A stretch of DNA of 64,000 nt. Origin: Tubulanus polymorphus (lineage: Eukaryota > Nemertea > Palaeonemertea > Tubulaniformes > Tubulanidae). Under the pieces are notes generated by a model. It did no database searches, was not told the origin of the DNA, and was given only the letters and a program-made list of their open reading frames with translations. Shown one piece after another: positions 22,232-34,244 of this stretch. A program made the position numbers and the translations under genes. The stretch spans positions 9,486,501 to 9,550,500 of the forward strand of contig NC_134035.1 of assembly GCF_964204645.1 (NCBI RefSeq). The letters are read 5' to 3'. The number at the start of each line of letters is the position of its first letter. Positions within the stretch are counted from its first letter, which is position 1.

Positions 22232-22994
22232 ATCAAGTAAAATCAAATGCAATAAGAAATTGCCAACTTATAACATTGCAGGCAGCCATATTGGAAAATC
22301 GTTATCAGTAACAAACTGAACCTATTTCTAAAAACATATCCTGAAAGAATTTGTTGAACTTAAAATCGCTAAACTAAGGATTATCTTTCATCTCAATACG
22401 TACTGGGTAAACAGTAAACAAATCAAATCCAATTCTCAAAATTATAAAATAGGAAAAATCAAGAGCATTCGGCAGCTCTGTATCGATAACAATTCGATTA
22501 GAAACGGGGCCCCCACCGAAGAATAACCACCTTGAAAAACCATTCTTAGGCCATCCCAAAATAATGGTCTGTTAACCGTAACCCGACCAACCCGACTTCA
22601 AAGGTAGCGAGTGAAAACTTTTTTTTGGGATTCATTGAAATAAATTCTATTTTTGTGATATTGTTTCCATATAAAAATGGTAATAAATTAGTTTTTTTGC
22701 CACTAAAATTTTGCAAAAAAATATTTCTACCTACCTACCGACTCGTCCTGAAAACTTGAGTCGGTGTCTACAGCAAACAGACAATTATTTTGGGATGGTA
22801 TTCTCCAAGACTAAGGGCATACGTTATTTTACGATAGATCTGAACAAAAACTGGCAAAAATTTCAGGGAAAAATTCAAAGACTTCAATAATTTTCTTTTT
22901 GATTTCAACGCGCGAATAGATACAGTAGACTCGAACAGGGGTGAAGGAAACATTTGTAGACGCGAAAAAATGAAATACTGTACACGTTTGTCAC

Positions 22995-23429
22995 TACAGT
23001 GGAACCTCGTTACAGCGAACTTCACATGACCAGAAAATACCTTCGTTTTAACCGACAGTTCAAAACAGTATGAAACTAATGAAATTTTCTTATTCTATAT
23101 TTGTTATAGCCATAGAATCGTTAAATGAAGAAATCCCACACTTCGAATTTAAAATTATACGATCAAATTTATTATTATGAAACCACAACGTTTCGGCTGT
23201 TGAATTAACAGCCATCATCAGGTGGAATGTAGACATTCCACCTGATGATGGCTGTTAGTCAACAGCCGAAACGTTGTGGTTTCATAATAATAAATTTGAT
23301 CGTACAATTTTAAATTTGAAGTGTGGGATTTCTTCATTTATCTACAGTACACACGGATTATAGTGTTTATTCGACAACTACCATAGAATCGTTGTATCCG
23401 AGTTCGTTATAGCGATGGTTCCACTGTAT
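22995..23429. mobile_element. pogo/Tigger-like MITE interrupted by a foldback insertion
   Basis: Ends TACAGTGGAACCTCGTTACAG and ATGGTTCCACTGTA match the other pogo-like copies. The interior is split by an insertion at 23123-23380, flanked by a 13-bp direct repeat (CCATAGAATCGTT at 23110-23122 and 23381-23393). Confidence 0.7.
23122..23340. repeat. Inverted pair of hammerhead-like units (Penelope-type terminal repeat remnant)
   Basis: Two arms of about 109 bp are near-perfect reverse complements (a handful of mismatches). Each contains CCTGATGATGGCTGTT, a short loop, then AACAGCCGAAACGTT: the hammerhead core CUGANGA, stem II, GAAA. Small hammerheads of this form are known in Penelope-like elements. 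Confidence 0.6.
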
Positions 23430-23741
23430 ATCATAAGGCTTATTATAGGCCTACGTCGTGTGCATTCATCATGTTCATATTGCCATTCTGCTTGTTAAGA
23501 CCCCGCTTAAACTCGTCCAGCAAGTTTTGCCAAAGATTTACCAAAAACGTATATAGGCCGGAGCCTACAGCGCTACATCGTCATACTGGCTACACCCCCG
23601 TTGAATGCTTTCAAGTCGAATAATCTCTGAACCTCGAACGCAAATCTCGGAACCATCGCCGAACTTGAACACAAATCACCGGTCGCGATTAATTCATGTT
23701 ATGAATAGTCTACGCGTATACGACGCGAACGTATTCAACTC

Positions 23742-26700
23742 CTACGTGAACATTTTTTCCTCGACCGGTTTCTGGACCCAGTCGCTGAGGTTGTTACGTT
23801 TGAAATGCGCGATCATGTCCGTTTTCAGTCGCTGGAAGTCGGCGGCGAGCTGTTTCGCCTGGTGGTACGTGCGTCCGTCGACCAGGTCGGGACGGTTGAA
23901 CTTGCGACACACGCGCTCGAAACTCGCGTAGTAATTCATCTTCGCCAGTCTCGACACGCGACTGTCACACGACCTGAAATACGAAGAAAACAAAGATACA
24001 GATATAACAGGTTACAACACTGAAATTCACTTGAGCCACAGCGAATATTTTAGTCAGCGTGATTGCAAAGGGATGCAGAAATAGATTGAAAAGTTTGATG
24101 ACCAAAATGACAACCTACACTTAGTAAATTGCATTGAAAATACAATTTGGGACTCGAAATAGCGTTCAATGAGGAACGACGCTAGTTTTACTGAACACGA
24201 GTACACTTATCTGACTGTAAATATGAAGGACAGTAGACACCACTTGAAGGAGGAGTCTAAAATGATCCTAGGACAATTGCCCCCCCCCCTAAATACTTTA
24301 CTTAGAAATTCATTGGTGTATTACTGAATATAGATTTATAAGATATAGAATTACTGATGTTGTGTGAAGATCAAAACTTTAAATCAGTCCAAGAGTAATT
24401 AGCTAGAATTAGTTCACTTTGTCTAATTCATTTGAAGTAAACATCTGCGTTACTTTGAGATTAAAAAGATTTAATTTGGGGGGCAATTGTCCTAAGGGGC
24501 AATTGTCCTGATACCGTCTACAATACCACTCAATCAGATATTGCTCTCAACTCTGACAATTTTCACGTGCTCAAAAAGATCCCGATTTGATCGCACTTAC
24601 TTGTCGGTAGTCTGTCCGATAGTGCCGTCAGTCACTTCTACGTGTTTATCGCCGGCGCACCAGTTCAAACTGATGCTATTCGTTTTCTCGGTGCCTCGTT
24701 GAGGTTCGTATATCGTCACGCGTCCGAGGTGCGGATGATTCAAACGAAACTTCGCCGGTACCGCATCGGAAAGCGGACGGTCGCCCAACGCCAGTCGACA
24801 GCACATCGCTCGAGACAAGTGTCCGTGATCGTAGAGATAACCTGCCGACAGAGAGAATGGAAACCGTTTAGATCGAGGGATGAATTCGATTGAAATAGCA
24901 TTAGACTTTTACTTGATTGAAGAGAGATAGGCAAAATACTAAACAATGAAGAGGTTCTCAACCCAATGCATTCTCAACCCAATGCATACTCAACAACTTA
25001 GTACAGTAGACCCGTTTGATTCAGATAATTTTAATCCAGATTTTGATAACTCGTACATAGATGCAGGGCTGCCAACCTCTGAAATGAACTATCAGTAACA
25101 AATTGAAATTTTTTCAGTAACGTTTCATCGAAATATGAAAGATATGTTCAAATTAATCGGTAATCAACAGTACGACCCTCAGTAAGATCTTTCATATTTC
25201 TGTATGCATCGAACAAATCAAATCAATATTCCTCACTATTGAACGAGTAACAAATACTGAAAATCAGGAACAGTTGGCAGCTCTGTAGATGTACTTAAAA
25301 TACGATGTTTAATTCGCATTTTTTCCAAAATTAGTTCTTTTGGGCCAAAGTGATCTGCCTTAAGCGGGGCCTACTGAAGACACTTTTGACCTACATAAAG
25401 AGATATGTACCAAGTAGGGAAGAGTAGACTGATATTTTCGGTACAAATTCGGAAATTTTTCTTTACCTAACGAAAGTGAGCTCAGGTATATTGGCTCTAT
25501 GAATAGCGAGAGAAGCGCCCCCTGGAGGCCGAGTGTATTCCAGCGACAGAGTTTATCGCTGCACGACATCGTTCGTAATCGTTCGCCGCGTAGAATACCG
25601 TCCCACGTCTGAGGCGGTGAATCGGCTTCGATCGGAATCGTTCCTTCACCTACAAAATAAACAACATGAGTCACAAACCGGGCGGACATGACAACGGGTG
25701 AACAGAGCGGTTCAATAAATGTGCAGTGACCGAGTGGTTTTTAAGCCATCGGTCGCTGCAGTGGCGGATCTAGGAAATTTGGAAGGCCGGGATAAGAAAT
25801 GAAAAGGAAGGGCATTCTGGGTCCCTACAGACTGGTGATTCCTGGATACGAGAAGTTTTCAAGGAGTTTTAAAGGTGAAAATTTCAAATTTCGAGGAAGC
25901 ATCCGTATCACTTTCATATCGCAATTACAGTAGACTCCTCCGAACTGGTGATTCCTGGATACAAGAAGTTTTTAAGGATTTTTAAAGGTGAAAATTTCAA
26001 ATTTCGAGGAAGCGTCCGTATCACTTTCATATCGCAATTACAGTAGACTCCTCTGAACTGGTGATTCCTGGATACAAGAAGTTTTCAAGGAGTTTTAAAG
26101 GTGAAAATTTCAAATTTCGAGGAAGCGTCCGTATCACTTTCATATCGTAATTACAGTAGACTCCTCCTCAATCAGACCGTCATTCGATGGTTTTGTAAGC
26201 AAAGTCTTATCCTGTACACTACCTAAGCTCGATTTCGAATTCAGTAACCACCTAATTGGGTAAGAAAAATCCTGGCGCCAACTGTAGCTATTTAGGCATA
26301 ATTTATCCATACAAACACAAACATTTCTAATAGCCTATTTCTACATAAATGAAGGAGTTCTAAAGGAATCAAGGAGTCATGGGGACGCATTCCTCGCATA
26401 AAGCAGCCACACCGAAGGCTACTACTATCAGCATTCCACAATCGGTGTTGTGAGATATTTTTTGCGGAAATCCATCCAAAAAGACACAATATCTGAGAGG
26501 ATTCATAGGTTTTAATATTAATCTCTCACATGACAAAAAGGCAACCTCGATGAGAAGATGGGGGTCTTGATCCTCAAACCATCACCTAGATCCCACAGAC
26601 TTAAACGAGAACTACGGCACTGGGTCTAAATTTACCTCCTTCGATCTTTGTACGTAGCACTCCTTGTACCGCATTTTGGAATGTCGGGTTATGGTCCTTG

Positions 26701-29700
26701 CGATTGTCCTCAGTTCCGGCGACTGATCCAGCTGCATCTCTATACAACAAAACAAAACCAACAACCATTAGCAGAAGAAAGGCATCTCATAACATACCGG
26801 TAAGCAACACTGAGATATGAGTACATTCGATCTTGACATCATCGGATAAGTGATTGTATTGCTTAAGTCATCTCTTTCTGTATTTCACTATTTGTATTTC
26901 AAATACATTTTGTTAGTGTAAGTCGGCATTTGGATAAGTCGTCCACATATTGGGAGTTTTACGGGTCATGGCATCCAAAATGCTTTGATATTTCCTTGAC
27001 CAGAAATTCTGATTGAACTCCAAGCACTCATCAGTGCGCCCTTCCTTCGCGAGAGGGGTTCTTGCGCCACTTACCACCAGCAAGGACAAGAAGGCACCAA
27101 AAATTGAAACATCCTGACAGACTAATCCCAGAATTTCGAGAAAAAAGTCAAAATTTCCTGATTTTTTCCGGGAGGGAAAAATCATCGGTAATTCTTTTAT
27201 TTCCCTAGACTGTAAGACCCGCGACATAATCATTGTCCCAACTACAACGACTTCAGTGAATATGACAGTATATGATTTGTTTACCTCGGTGAAAACAACG
27301 CTCCATCTCCGCACGGCGCTGTAGATATATACAGGTGGAAAGTAATTGCGGGTTTGATTCTGAATCGGCCGTCGCCCGTCGGTTCGATGATACAAGATTC
27401 GTCATCTTTCGATTGCGTGTTGTAGGATTCCAACTGTTTATATAGAAATCTGAAAATATAACCCGTAATCGTAAAGATATTTTCAACGGACAAGCGAACA
27501 ATAGCCGCGTTCACATGGAGATGATTTGGTCCACGTGAAACTCCTCCTGATCAGACCCGAATCAAATTTGGTCTGTGACTAATAAGAGAGAGCGTATTCA
27601 CACGTAAATCCCTCACTCATTTGTAGAATGCTTTAAAAAAGATGCTGTGGCAAGTGATGTGAGTCACTTCCAGAACCAATCCGCATTCACATGCAATTAT
27701 AATTTGACCTGTGCTAAAATAAGACACGGGTCTGGTCCAACGTTTTCGGCCAAACAGGCACGAACCAATCCGGTTCTAGTATGAATGGTTGGCCCAGCGG
27801 GTCACAAGACACTTGCGTAATTGTGGCTTATAATGGGAATAGTTTGGAGACGACTGCAAGACTGATATTGATCTCAGTGTTTCAGAGTTAATGAACAAAA
27901 CCAAACAATAATAATAATAAATAATAATTATTATTATTATTAGCATCACTATTATTATTATTATTATTATTTTTATTAGCATCACTATTATCATTATTAT
28001 TATTATTTTTATTAGCATCACTATTATCATTACCATTAATCTTCTTTTTTCTCTAGGGGGCCTGAACGTCCTAGCGATTGTAAAGCCTTTAAGGCTCTGT
28101 TCAGGTCCCTCATCATCAATCTACTTATTTGTTATACATTTTATTTGTAATCATAATTGATGATGAAATAAATTACATTAAATAATAATGATTTAATTCA
28201 TATAGCGTCCTATCCACTGTGAAACAATGTTCAACGGCGCTGTTAATACATAAAGGGGTATTTTTTACAAAACCTGCAGTTGATGATTCAACAATTTATT
28301 CCCACAGTTTTGAAGATTTGAATGAACTTCATCATTTTCGTTTCTCCGATGATGAATTTTAGTCAAAACTTCGAAACCGTCAGAAAATAAATCGTCAAAA
28401 TTCGTCAACAGAGGGTTTCGTTCATTTGTTTAAATATTTCATATTCCGACCTTAGAAAGCCTCGTCTAGTGATGATCTCGGCGTGCGAGTCGTTGACCGT
28501 GTGTCCTTCGAGACTCATCTGCGGACCGGTTATACATCGGTTACCGGTGCCCAGACAGATCACCGAACCTTCGTCGTTCGCGTCGCGTTTCATGATCAAC
28601 GTCGCCAACACCTTTCGTCCGGACAGGTTTTCGGTGACGCGCGCGGCTAGCATATTCATCGCCTGGTGACTGAGCGCGGCCATACGATCGAAATGGGTCT
28701 CGGACTTGCCCAATGCTTGTAACGACGGTACATCCTAAACATAAATTTCAAATGTAGTCATTATTAAGACAGAATGCCGATCAGTGACATCTCTAATCGT
28801 CGCAAATATCTAATAACGAATCTCACAAAATATCAAGTTATATTTTTGCTTACAGGAGCGGCTTTTGATTGCGTATTATACTGTCCTTCCGACATCAACT
28901 GTCGCAACGCCGCGTCAGCCGCTTCACGTCGGCCATCTTTCTTATTACTAGCGATCAACGGAGCGAACCGCCGAGTGCCGATTGTCACCTGCATTTGGAA
29001 CCTAATTGGAGATAAAATTGATAAATAATCTCTTCTAACTGCAGATTTGAATGAATATAAATCAGGCTGGCCAGTTTCCGCCCATTTATAAATTCCCCGA
29101 GTTTTCCCTGATTTTTCCATGAGATTACACAAAATTCACTTAAGAAATTCTAATAGGTTTGAAATGTTACAATTCATCCATTCTACATTGAATAACGTAC
29201 TGATAAAGAAACACGTGGTCAAGTTTACAGGTTTTTGAAAAAATCTGTAAAAAAAACCCCCGGTTTTCCCTAAATATCACCGGTTCCGTCATGATAAATA
29301 ATAATTGAAGAAACACGAAGTACGAACCTCGGGTTATGCGACGGACCGGAATGACCGATGACGCTGATATCCAGTTTCAGTCGACGCGATTGCGCGAATT
29401 CGGTTAAAGCGCTAATCGGACTCTTATTCATCAGATTGAACGTGTTCGAATTCAACATCGCCGACGCGTTCGAACTGCCCATGTTATCGGAATTCAAACC
29501 CATCGCCGTGCTCGCGCGGAAACCTCCCGCAGACGATCCGTCGTCGCTAACAGGCGGCGACACTCGTCGGTTCGGTGTCGGAACCGTTTGTCTAGGAAGC
29601 ACGAACATACTACTCGTATTCGCCGTACTCGATGATGGACGCGAACTTGCCGACGATGTTCTCGATTTCGGCTGTAAACCGGCTAGAAATCGATTTTGAT

Positions 29701-32700
29701 CTTCGAGCGTTTCCACGTCGTCGCGTTCGGCGGAAAACACCGAATTTCCTCGAAGCAAATCGAGAGGGCTCAGCGGAATCGTCCTGTTCGACGACGCGCT
29801 CGGTGTCTGTCCGATGGCGTCGTGAAATCGCGAGTAACCGGTCGACAGCGGCACGACGCGCGCCGACGGAGGCTTCGCGTCGGGAATCATGTCGTACGAT
29901 TCGTTCTCGGGCAGACGATGCGGTTCGTTGTGTTCGGTCCGACTGAACGGAATCAACGACGCGTCGTACTGCGGATCGAGTTCGTCGTTTCGTTTGTAAC
30001 TATTATACCGTCGTCCGCGGCCGTGACTGAGTTTCTGCCGCTGTCCGAGCAGCATATGCGGCGGCAACGGAGGCCCGTTTGCGCCACCCCGGCCACCAGG
30101 TGGAGCGCGTTCGTTTTCCGCCGCATATTTCATAATACCGCGACCGCGGCCCGGTCGCGCGATCATACGCGGTTCCGGGACGATGTCATCGGCGATCGTC
30201 GACGTACGATCGGAATCTCTCGTTAGATATCGTCCGGTGTTGTCGCGCTCGTCGGGCATGTCGAACGTCGGCGGTTTCGCTTTAATCGTTTTTTGTTCCA
30301 TCGCCATCAGCACGGCGTTACCGATTATACCGCCTTTCTGCACTTTGATCACCATTCCGTTCGACTTCTGCGCTGTTGTGTCCATCGCGCAACTTTCCGC
30401 ACTCTCCTCACTAGAATTACTATTCGTTTCGACGGAACTAAGACTAATCGGCGAATGAGTCAAATTTTCCGGCTCGACTTTCACGTCGTAAGACCCATTA
30501 TCTTGCGTAACATCTTCGTCCATGGCCTCCTCCGAATTCGGCTCAACTTCCATCTCATCTCTAATCGCGTTCGTCGTTTCCGGCCGAGATTCGGAAATTT
30601 CAACGCTCGACGTCGGTTCGGACAGTTCTTCTTCTTCTTGTGGAATCTTCGCCGCATCCGGGTCAATTTTCCAAAGAGGAGGCTGCTTCGAGTACTAAAA
30701 TACAAAAGAATTTTCTTATTCATCATTTCTGATGAATTTTCTCAATTGGAAATTCCTTTGTGAATCGCAAATTTTTACACAAGGTTCTTACGGATCTTAT
30801 ATCCATGATAATTCACCAGACCCTTTTCAGTGAGAATTCCCCGATTTTCCCTACAGCAGGATAAATGAATCTGGAATTCCCTGATTTTCTTGAACTGCAC
30901 CACCATGTTTTCAATCCTTCATTTTTTGTGAGATGAGACGTTGCGTAGCCTCGTCTGAAAACCGATCTAAAATTTACCTGAATAACCAACTTTTGCTTCT
31001 TCAGTTTGAAAAGTATGGGATTTATTTCTCGTTCGGATTTCTTCCCGACACCCTGCGCGATAGTCATTGTGCGCACCGTTCGGCCGTCGGCCTCGCGCAA
31101 TAGTGTCAGCACGTCGGCGGCAAGATTTTCATCAGCCAGCGACTTTCGCGGTAAGTTACACACGGGCGCTACCGAGAAATCTTCCGTGCTACTTGGAGGC
31201 AAATTCGGAAAACTGCGATGATTGTGAAATGAATTCTGAAAAAAGATTGAAGAAATTTTCAACTGTAAGCACAAATTTATCATTAAAGAAAAACCCACAT
31301 TTATCAAGATAAATCAAGCGAGCCGAGTTGAGTCAAAATGTCACAACCCTCGTGGTTTTTCTTCATAATCGTGGGTTTTTCATCAATTCGATTATAGACA
31401 GTCGCTTTTCCAAGGTAAACCAAGTAAACACTTATTGAATTGATCCTTGAATATCCAATTGATCATCATATTCAACGAAACAATCACGATTTAAACAAAA
31501 CAACCAGAATTAATTCAAGTTTTACTAACAGGTTACTTGTTTCTGTCATGACATGTATGTGTCAACTCTATTCACATCATCTGTAATCAATGTTTTCCAT
31601 CGACTCATCAATTAACTCACTATAAACCCTTTCGTATTGCTATACCTGTAAAATCGGACTGATTTTTGGAGATTCTAAGCTCCCCGAAAACTGACCACTC
31701 GTATCTCTATCAGGACCTCCTCTTACACCTTCGTTCTGCCGAGGATGCGAGGGCGATTTGTGATTAGTTTCTACGGGTGAAACGGTAGCAGGAGGCTGCG
31801 CTGGTTGAGGCACCTGTACGCGGGACTCCTGTTCAATCTCGGCTTCCTCTTCCTCTAGTAGCGCGGCTATGGCTTCCGGAGTGGCGTTTGGATGGATTTT
31901 CCACGAAGGGGGAAACGTTGAGGCCTGGCGAAGAGACGAACGAATAAGAAAACAAAATAGTTTTTCGCACTACCATGGCAAACAGACGCGTAATGTGGTG
32001 ATAGTGGGCTTTAGCAAGGTTTACTACATCCTCCCTCGGCAGGGATTCGAACCTGATGGCATCGCTAAACTCAGCCACGGCATGAACCCCTGCCACAGTA
32101 GACCGGGTGCGCAGGTATGCGCAGCTTTGCCACACGAAAACTTGCGGCACCAATCAGCTTGCTCGTTGTATAAGCGCCGAGGTAAATTTCACGGAAGAAC
32201 TATAAATGGGAAATCCCGGGCTAAAATAAAATGGGATATCTGATTGGCTAATAATGACATCATCTAAGCTGCGCGTGTAGCTGCGCACTCGGTCTAGTGT
32301 GGCAGGTTTCGTACCGTGCCATCAGGTTCTAATCCCTGCCGGGGAGGATGGGTTTACTAATGCGTTAGTTAATAATTTCTTCTAGACAATTCAGTTGAAA
32401 TCAACTCAACTTTTCCAGTTAGTTTCAGTTTGATTATCAATGAAAAATCTTCCAAACACCTAACTGAAATACCGCCTTATCTGGTGTTGTAGCATGTATG
32501 ATAATATACCGGTGTGTTTGGATTCCTGGGCATAAAAATTCAATTAAAAGTTGATGAAAGGATTTTAACAACCGACGTAAAACTGACCGTTACGCCATCT
32601 GGTGGTCTATGTCAATACGCTATTTAACTACTTTTTGTATTCGAAATGATCAGGGTTCTTACTGATCAGGGAATCCAAAATCAAACCCTGATATTTCCCT

Positions 32701-34221
32701 GACCCGATCAAAAATTCCCCGATTAGAAACCTTGGTGGGATTCTGTTTTTTTTCTCAAGAAGTTCCTTGTGCCACACTCGACACCGGCGAAAACAAGAAA
32801 CCAAATTTGTTGCATTTCCCTGATTTTCAGGAAAAGGGTAGGAATTCCTGGATTTTTCCTGATCTGTAAAGGAAACCACGAATGTCTGACCCAATTCTTT
32901 GAATATTTGAAATGACCCAACTATGCGACGTCGACGAAAATTAGTAAAGAACCGAACAGAAAAATAGAAAATGCCGGAGATGACTTGAACTTACTTGGAT
33001 AACGAGTTGTCGTCGCTTCAATTGGTTCAAAGTTCGATTGACCAAAGAATGGTTCGTTTGACCGAGGGACGAGGCTATATAAGGAGTTTTATAAGGGCCT
33101 TTGCTTTTACCGAGGAATACCAAGATCTTTTCGCCCAAATCGCCGGTTCTGTCCTAGAAAATAATCACAAATCAGCACTCACTCATTGACCGCGAATAAA
33201 ATAAAAACCGTCACACTGATAAATCATTGAAAATTAAAACCCGATTGAACTTAGAACTGCTGTAAGAATTGCCCTAGTTTTAGTTTACAAACTGTCTACA
33301 GTTACGGGAGTCTATACTATATCTACGTACGCGTTAGTGTGAAAGAATAGGGTTTTTTTAAGGTAAGGTAGGGCTATAAATGAATTAAATTACATCAAGC
33401 CTGCAGTTCTATGCTCTGCGGCTCAGTGGTTAAAAAAGCACAGGAATAACACCAGATATTTTTCCCTTGGTTTCGAATCTAAGGCAAGTCAGAATTCTAC
33501 TTCTGCATTGCGCATGCGCTAACCAGACTCCCGTAACTGTGGCTGTTGCACTCCATTTACAGACTCCTGTAACCAAAGCCACGACCTTCCACATCTATCG
33601 AGCAATACGTGCGGATTCGAGCTCACTTTTATATAGGGCCTACCCGAGATATAACATATAGGCCTATGACATGAACACCTATTTTCGGATCAGTTTATCG
33701 CTATCAAAAGCAAAAAACCCCTTCTTCAGCACACCATGTCGATTAAAGCAATATTTTGAATAATTTCGAACAACTTTAACTGGCTTCAAATTTTAAGGCA
33801 CAGTTTACTTTCACTTTCGTTTTCAAATTGACTCATGATTTCCACTTTCCCTTTCATCATTTCTACGCTTTCATACCTTGCTTTGGTGAAATTTCGGTCC
33901 ATTATTTCGATTGGCGTACTGCATCGAACTATTCTGAGAAGGAGGAAAACCTGTAGCGTCACGGGAAGCGCTTTCACAACGCCGAAATTGTTGTTGTTGC
34001 TGTCCCTGATTCGTGAGACACCATATCGGAGGAGTATCTTGTATTTTCTGGCAAATATCTCGTCGTTTTAGTTCATAAAGCGATTGATTTATTGTTTTCT
34101 TATTGCACTTTACATGTCTGACGATGTCTTTTAACTCCCACGGTGTGTTATTCGCCGACGAGAACAGTTCTAAGATCCGATTTTGGATTTCGTTGAACTG
34201 GTGCTCCGCAGCGGCAGCCAT
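23742..34221 (-). CDS. ADAR: ADAR1-type dsRNA adenosine deaminase with three Z-alpha domains
   Basis: Twelve coding exons, in transcript order: 34221-33877, 33153-32995, 31924-31646, 31235-30978, 30694-29328, 29001-28854, 28734-28451, 27449-27285, 26739-26636, 25649-25467, 24841-24601, 23973-23742. All junctions are GT-AG, phases agree, and 3765 nt give 1254 residues. The start is ATG at 34221 (AAAAATGGC context). Domains: Z-alpha-1 at about 8-70 (N45, Y49, W67), Z-alpha-2 at about 120-178 (N154, N158, W176), Z-alpha-3 at about 295-357 (N333, F337, W355), an acidic then RG-rich disordered linker, one dsRBD at about 772-842, and the deaminase domain to the end. Zinc and catalytic residues are present: HAE (H936, E938), C993 in [10 protein letters not shown], and C1066 in MSCSDK; E1038 in GGEGTIP matches the base-flipping Glu. 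ADARs convert adenosine to inosine in dsRNA, and Z-alpha domains bind Z-DNA or Z-RNA. Vertebrate ADAR1 has two Z domains and three dsRBDs, so this architecture is different. Confidence 0.93.
24270..24509. mobile_element. MITE with AGGACAATTGCCCC termini in ADAR intron
   Basis: The left AGGACAATTGCCCCC pairs with the right GGGGGGCAATTGTCCT. The right end is duplicated (a second GGGGCAATTGTCCT follows directly). It lies in the last ADAR intron. Confidence 0.65.
25818..26387. mobile_element. MITE with GGGTCCCTAC terminus, internally triplicated
   Basis: Same family as 21864-22231. The left end CTGGGTCCCTACAG is intact; the right end is degenerate (ATGGGGAC). Inside is a 113-bp unit in three tandem copies starting near 25831, 25944 and 26057, nearly identical to one another. 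It lies in the ADAR intron between exons 9 and 10. Confidence 0.7.
25831..26169. repeat. 113-bp tandem repeat, three copies
   Basis: Units start ACTGGTGATTCCTGGATAC and end ACAGTAGACTCCTC. They differ by only a few substitutions, indicating recent amplification inside the MITE. Confidence 0.85.
27905..28030. repeat. (ATT)n microsatellite in ADAR intron 7
   Basis: Long runs of ATT/TTA with interspersed TTATTAGCATCACTATTA units repeated three times. Isoleucine-rich frames here are not genes. Confidence 0.9.
32025..32348. repeat. SINE-like tRNA-derived repeats
   Basis: Minus strand near 32040-32090 has CCGTGGCTGAGTTTA (A-box-like) then GGTTCGAATCCCTGCCG (B-box). A partial copy in the opposite orientation lies at 32298-32348 (CATCAGGTTCTAATCCCTGCCG). 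It is in the ADAR intron between exons 2 and 3. Confidence 0.45.
32640..32890. repeat. Dispersed CCCTGATTTTTCC repeat
   Basis: Text of the type TTTCCCTGATTTTCAGGAAAAGG and ATTCCCCGATT recurs here and in other ADAR introns (27100-27180, 29075-29290, 30815-30900), suggesting one interspersed family. Boundaries are unclear. Confidence 0.45.
33413..33485 (+). repeat. tRNA-like fragment (SINE head)
   Basis: TGCGGCTCAGTGGTTA (A-box-like) is followed about 40 nt later by GGTTTCGAATCT (B-box-like). Stems do not close into a cloverleaf. It is in ADAR intron 1. Confidence 0.4.
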
Positions 34222-34244
34222 TTTTAGAGTCCATACGACCTTGG

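Larger units (their letters stand above)
19151..23600. other. Repeat-dominated spacer 3' of ADAR
   Basis: Contains foldbacks at 19660-19805, 19838-19995 and 21685-21835 (the last two share GACTCCGCCCCAGTC and GATCCGACTTGAG), 21371-21564, 21864-22231 and 22995-23429, plus tRNA-like pieces near 20470-20545. No gene was recognised. Confidence 0.5.

Noticed and set aside
29358-30763. Long plus-strand frames opposite ADAR exon 5
   Set aside because: Shadow frames on the complement of a long GC-rich coding exon; Arg-rich with no splice or homology support.
33413-33485. Possible functional tRNA gene
   Set aside because: A- and B-box-like text is present but acceptor and anticodon stems do not form; kept only as a tRNA-like repeat.
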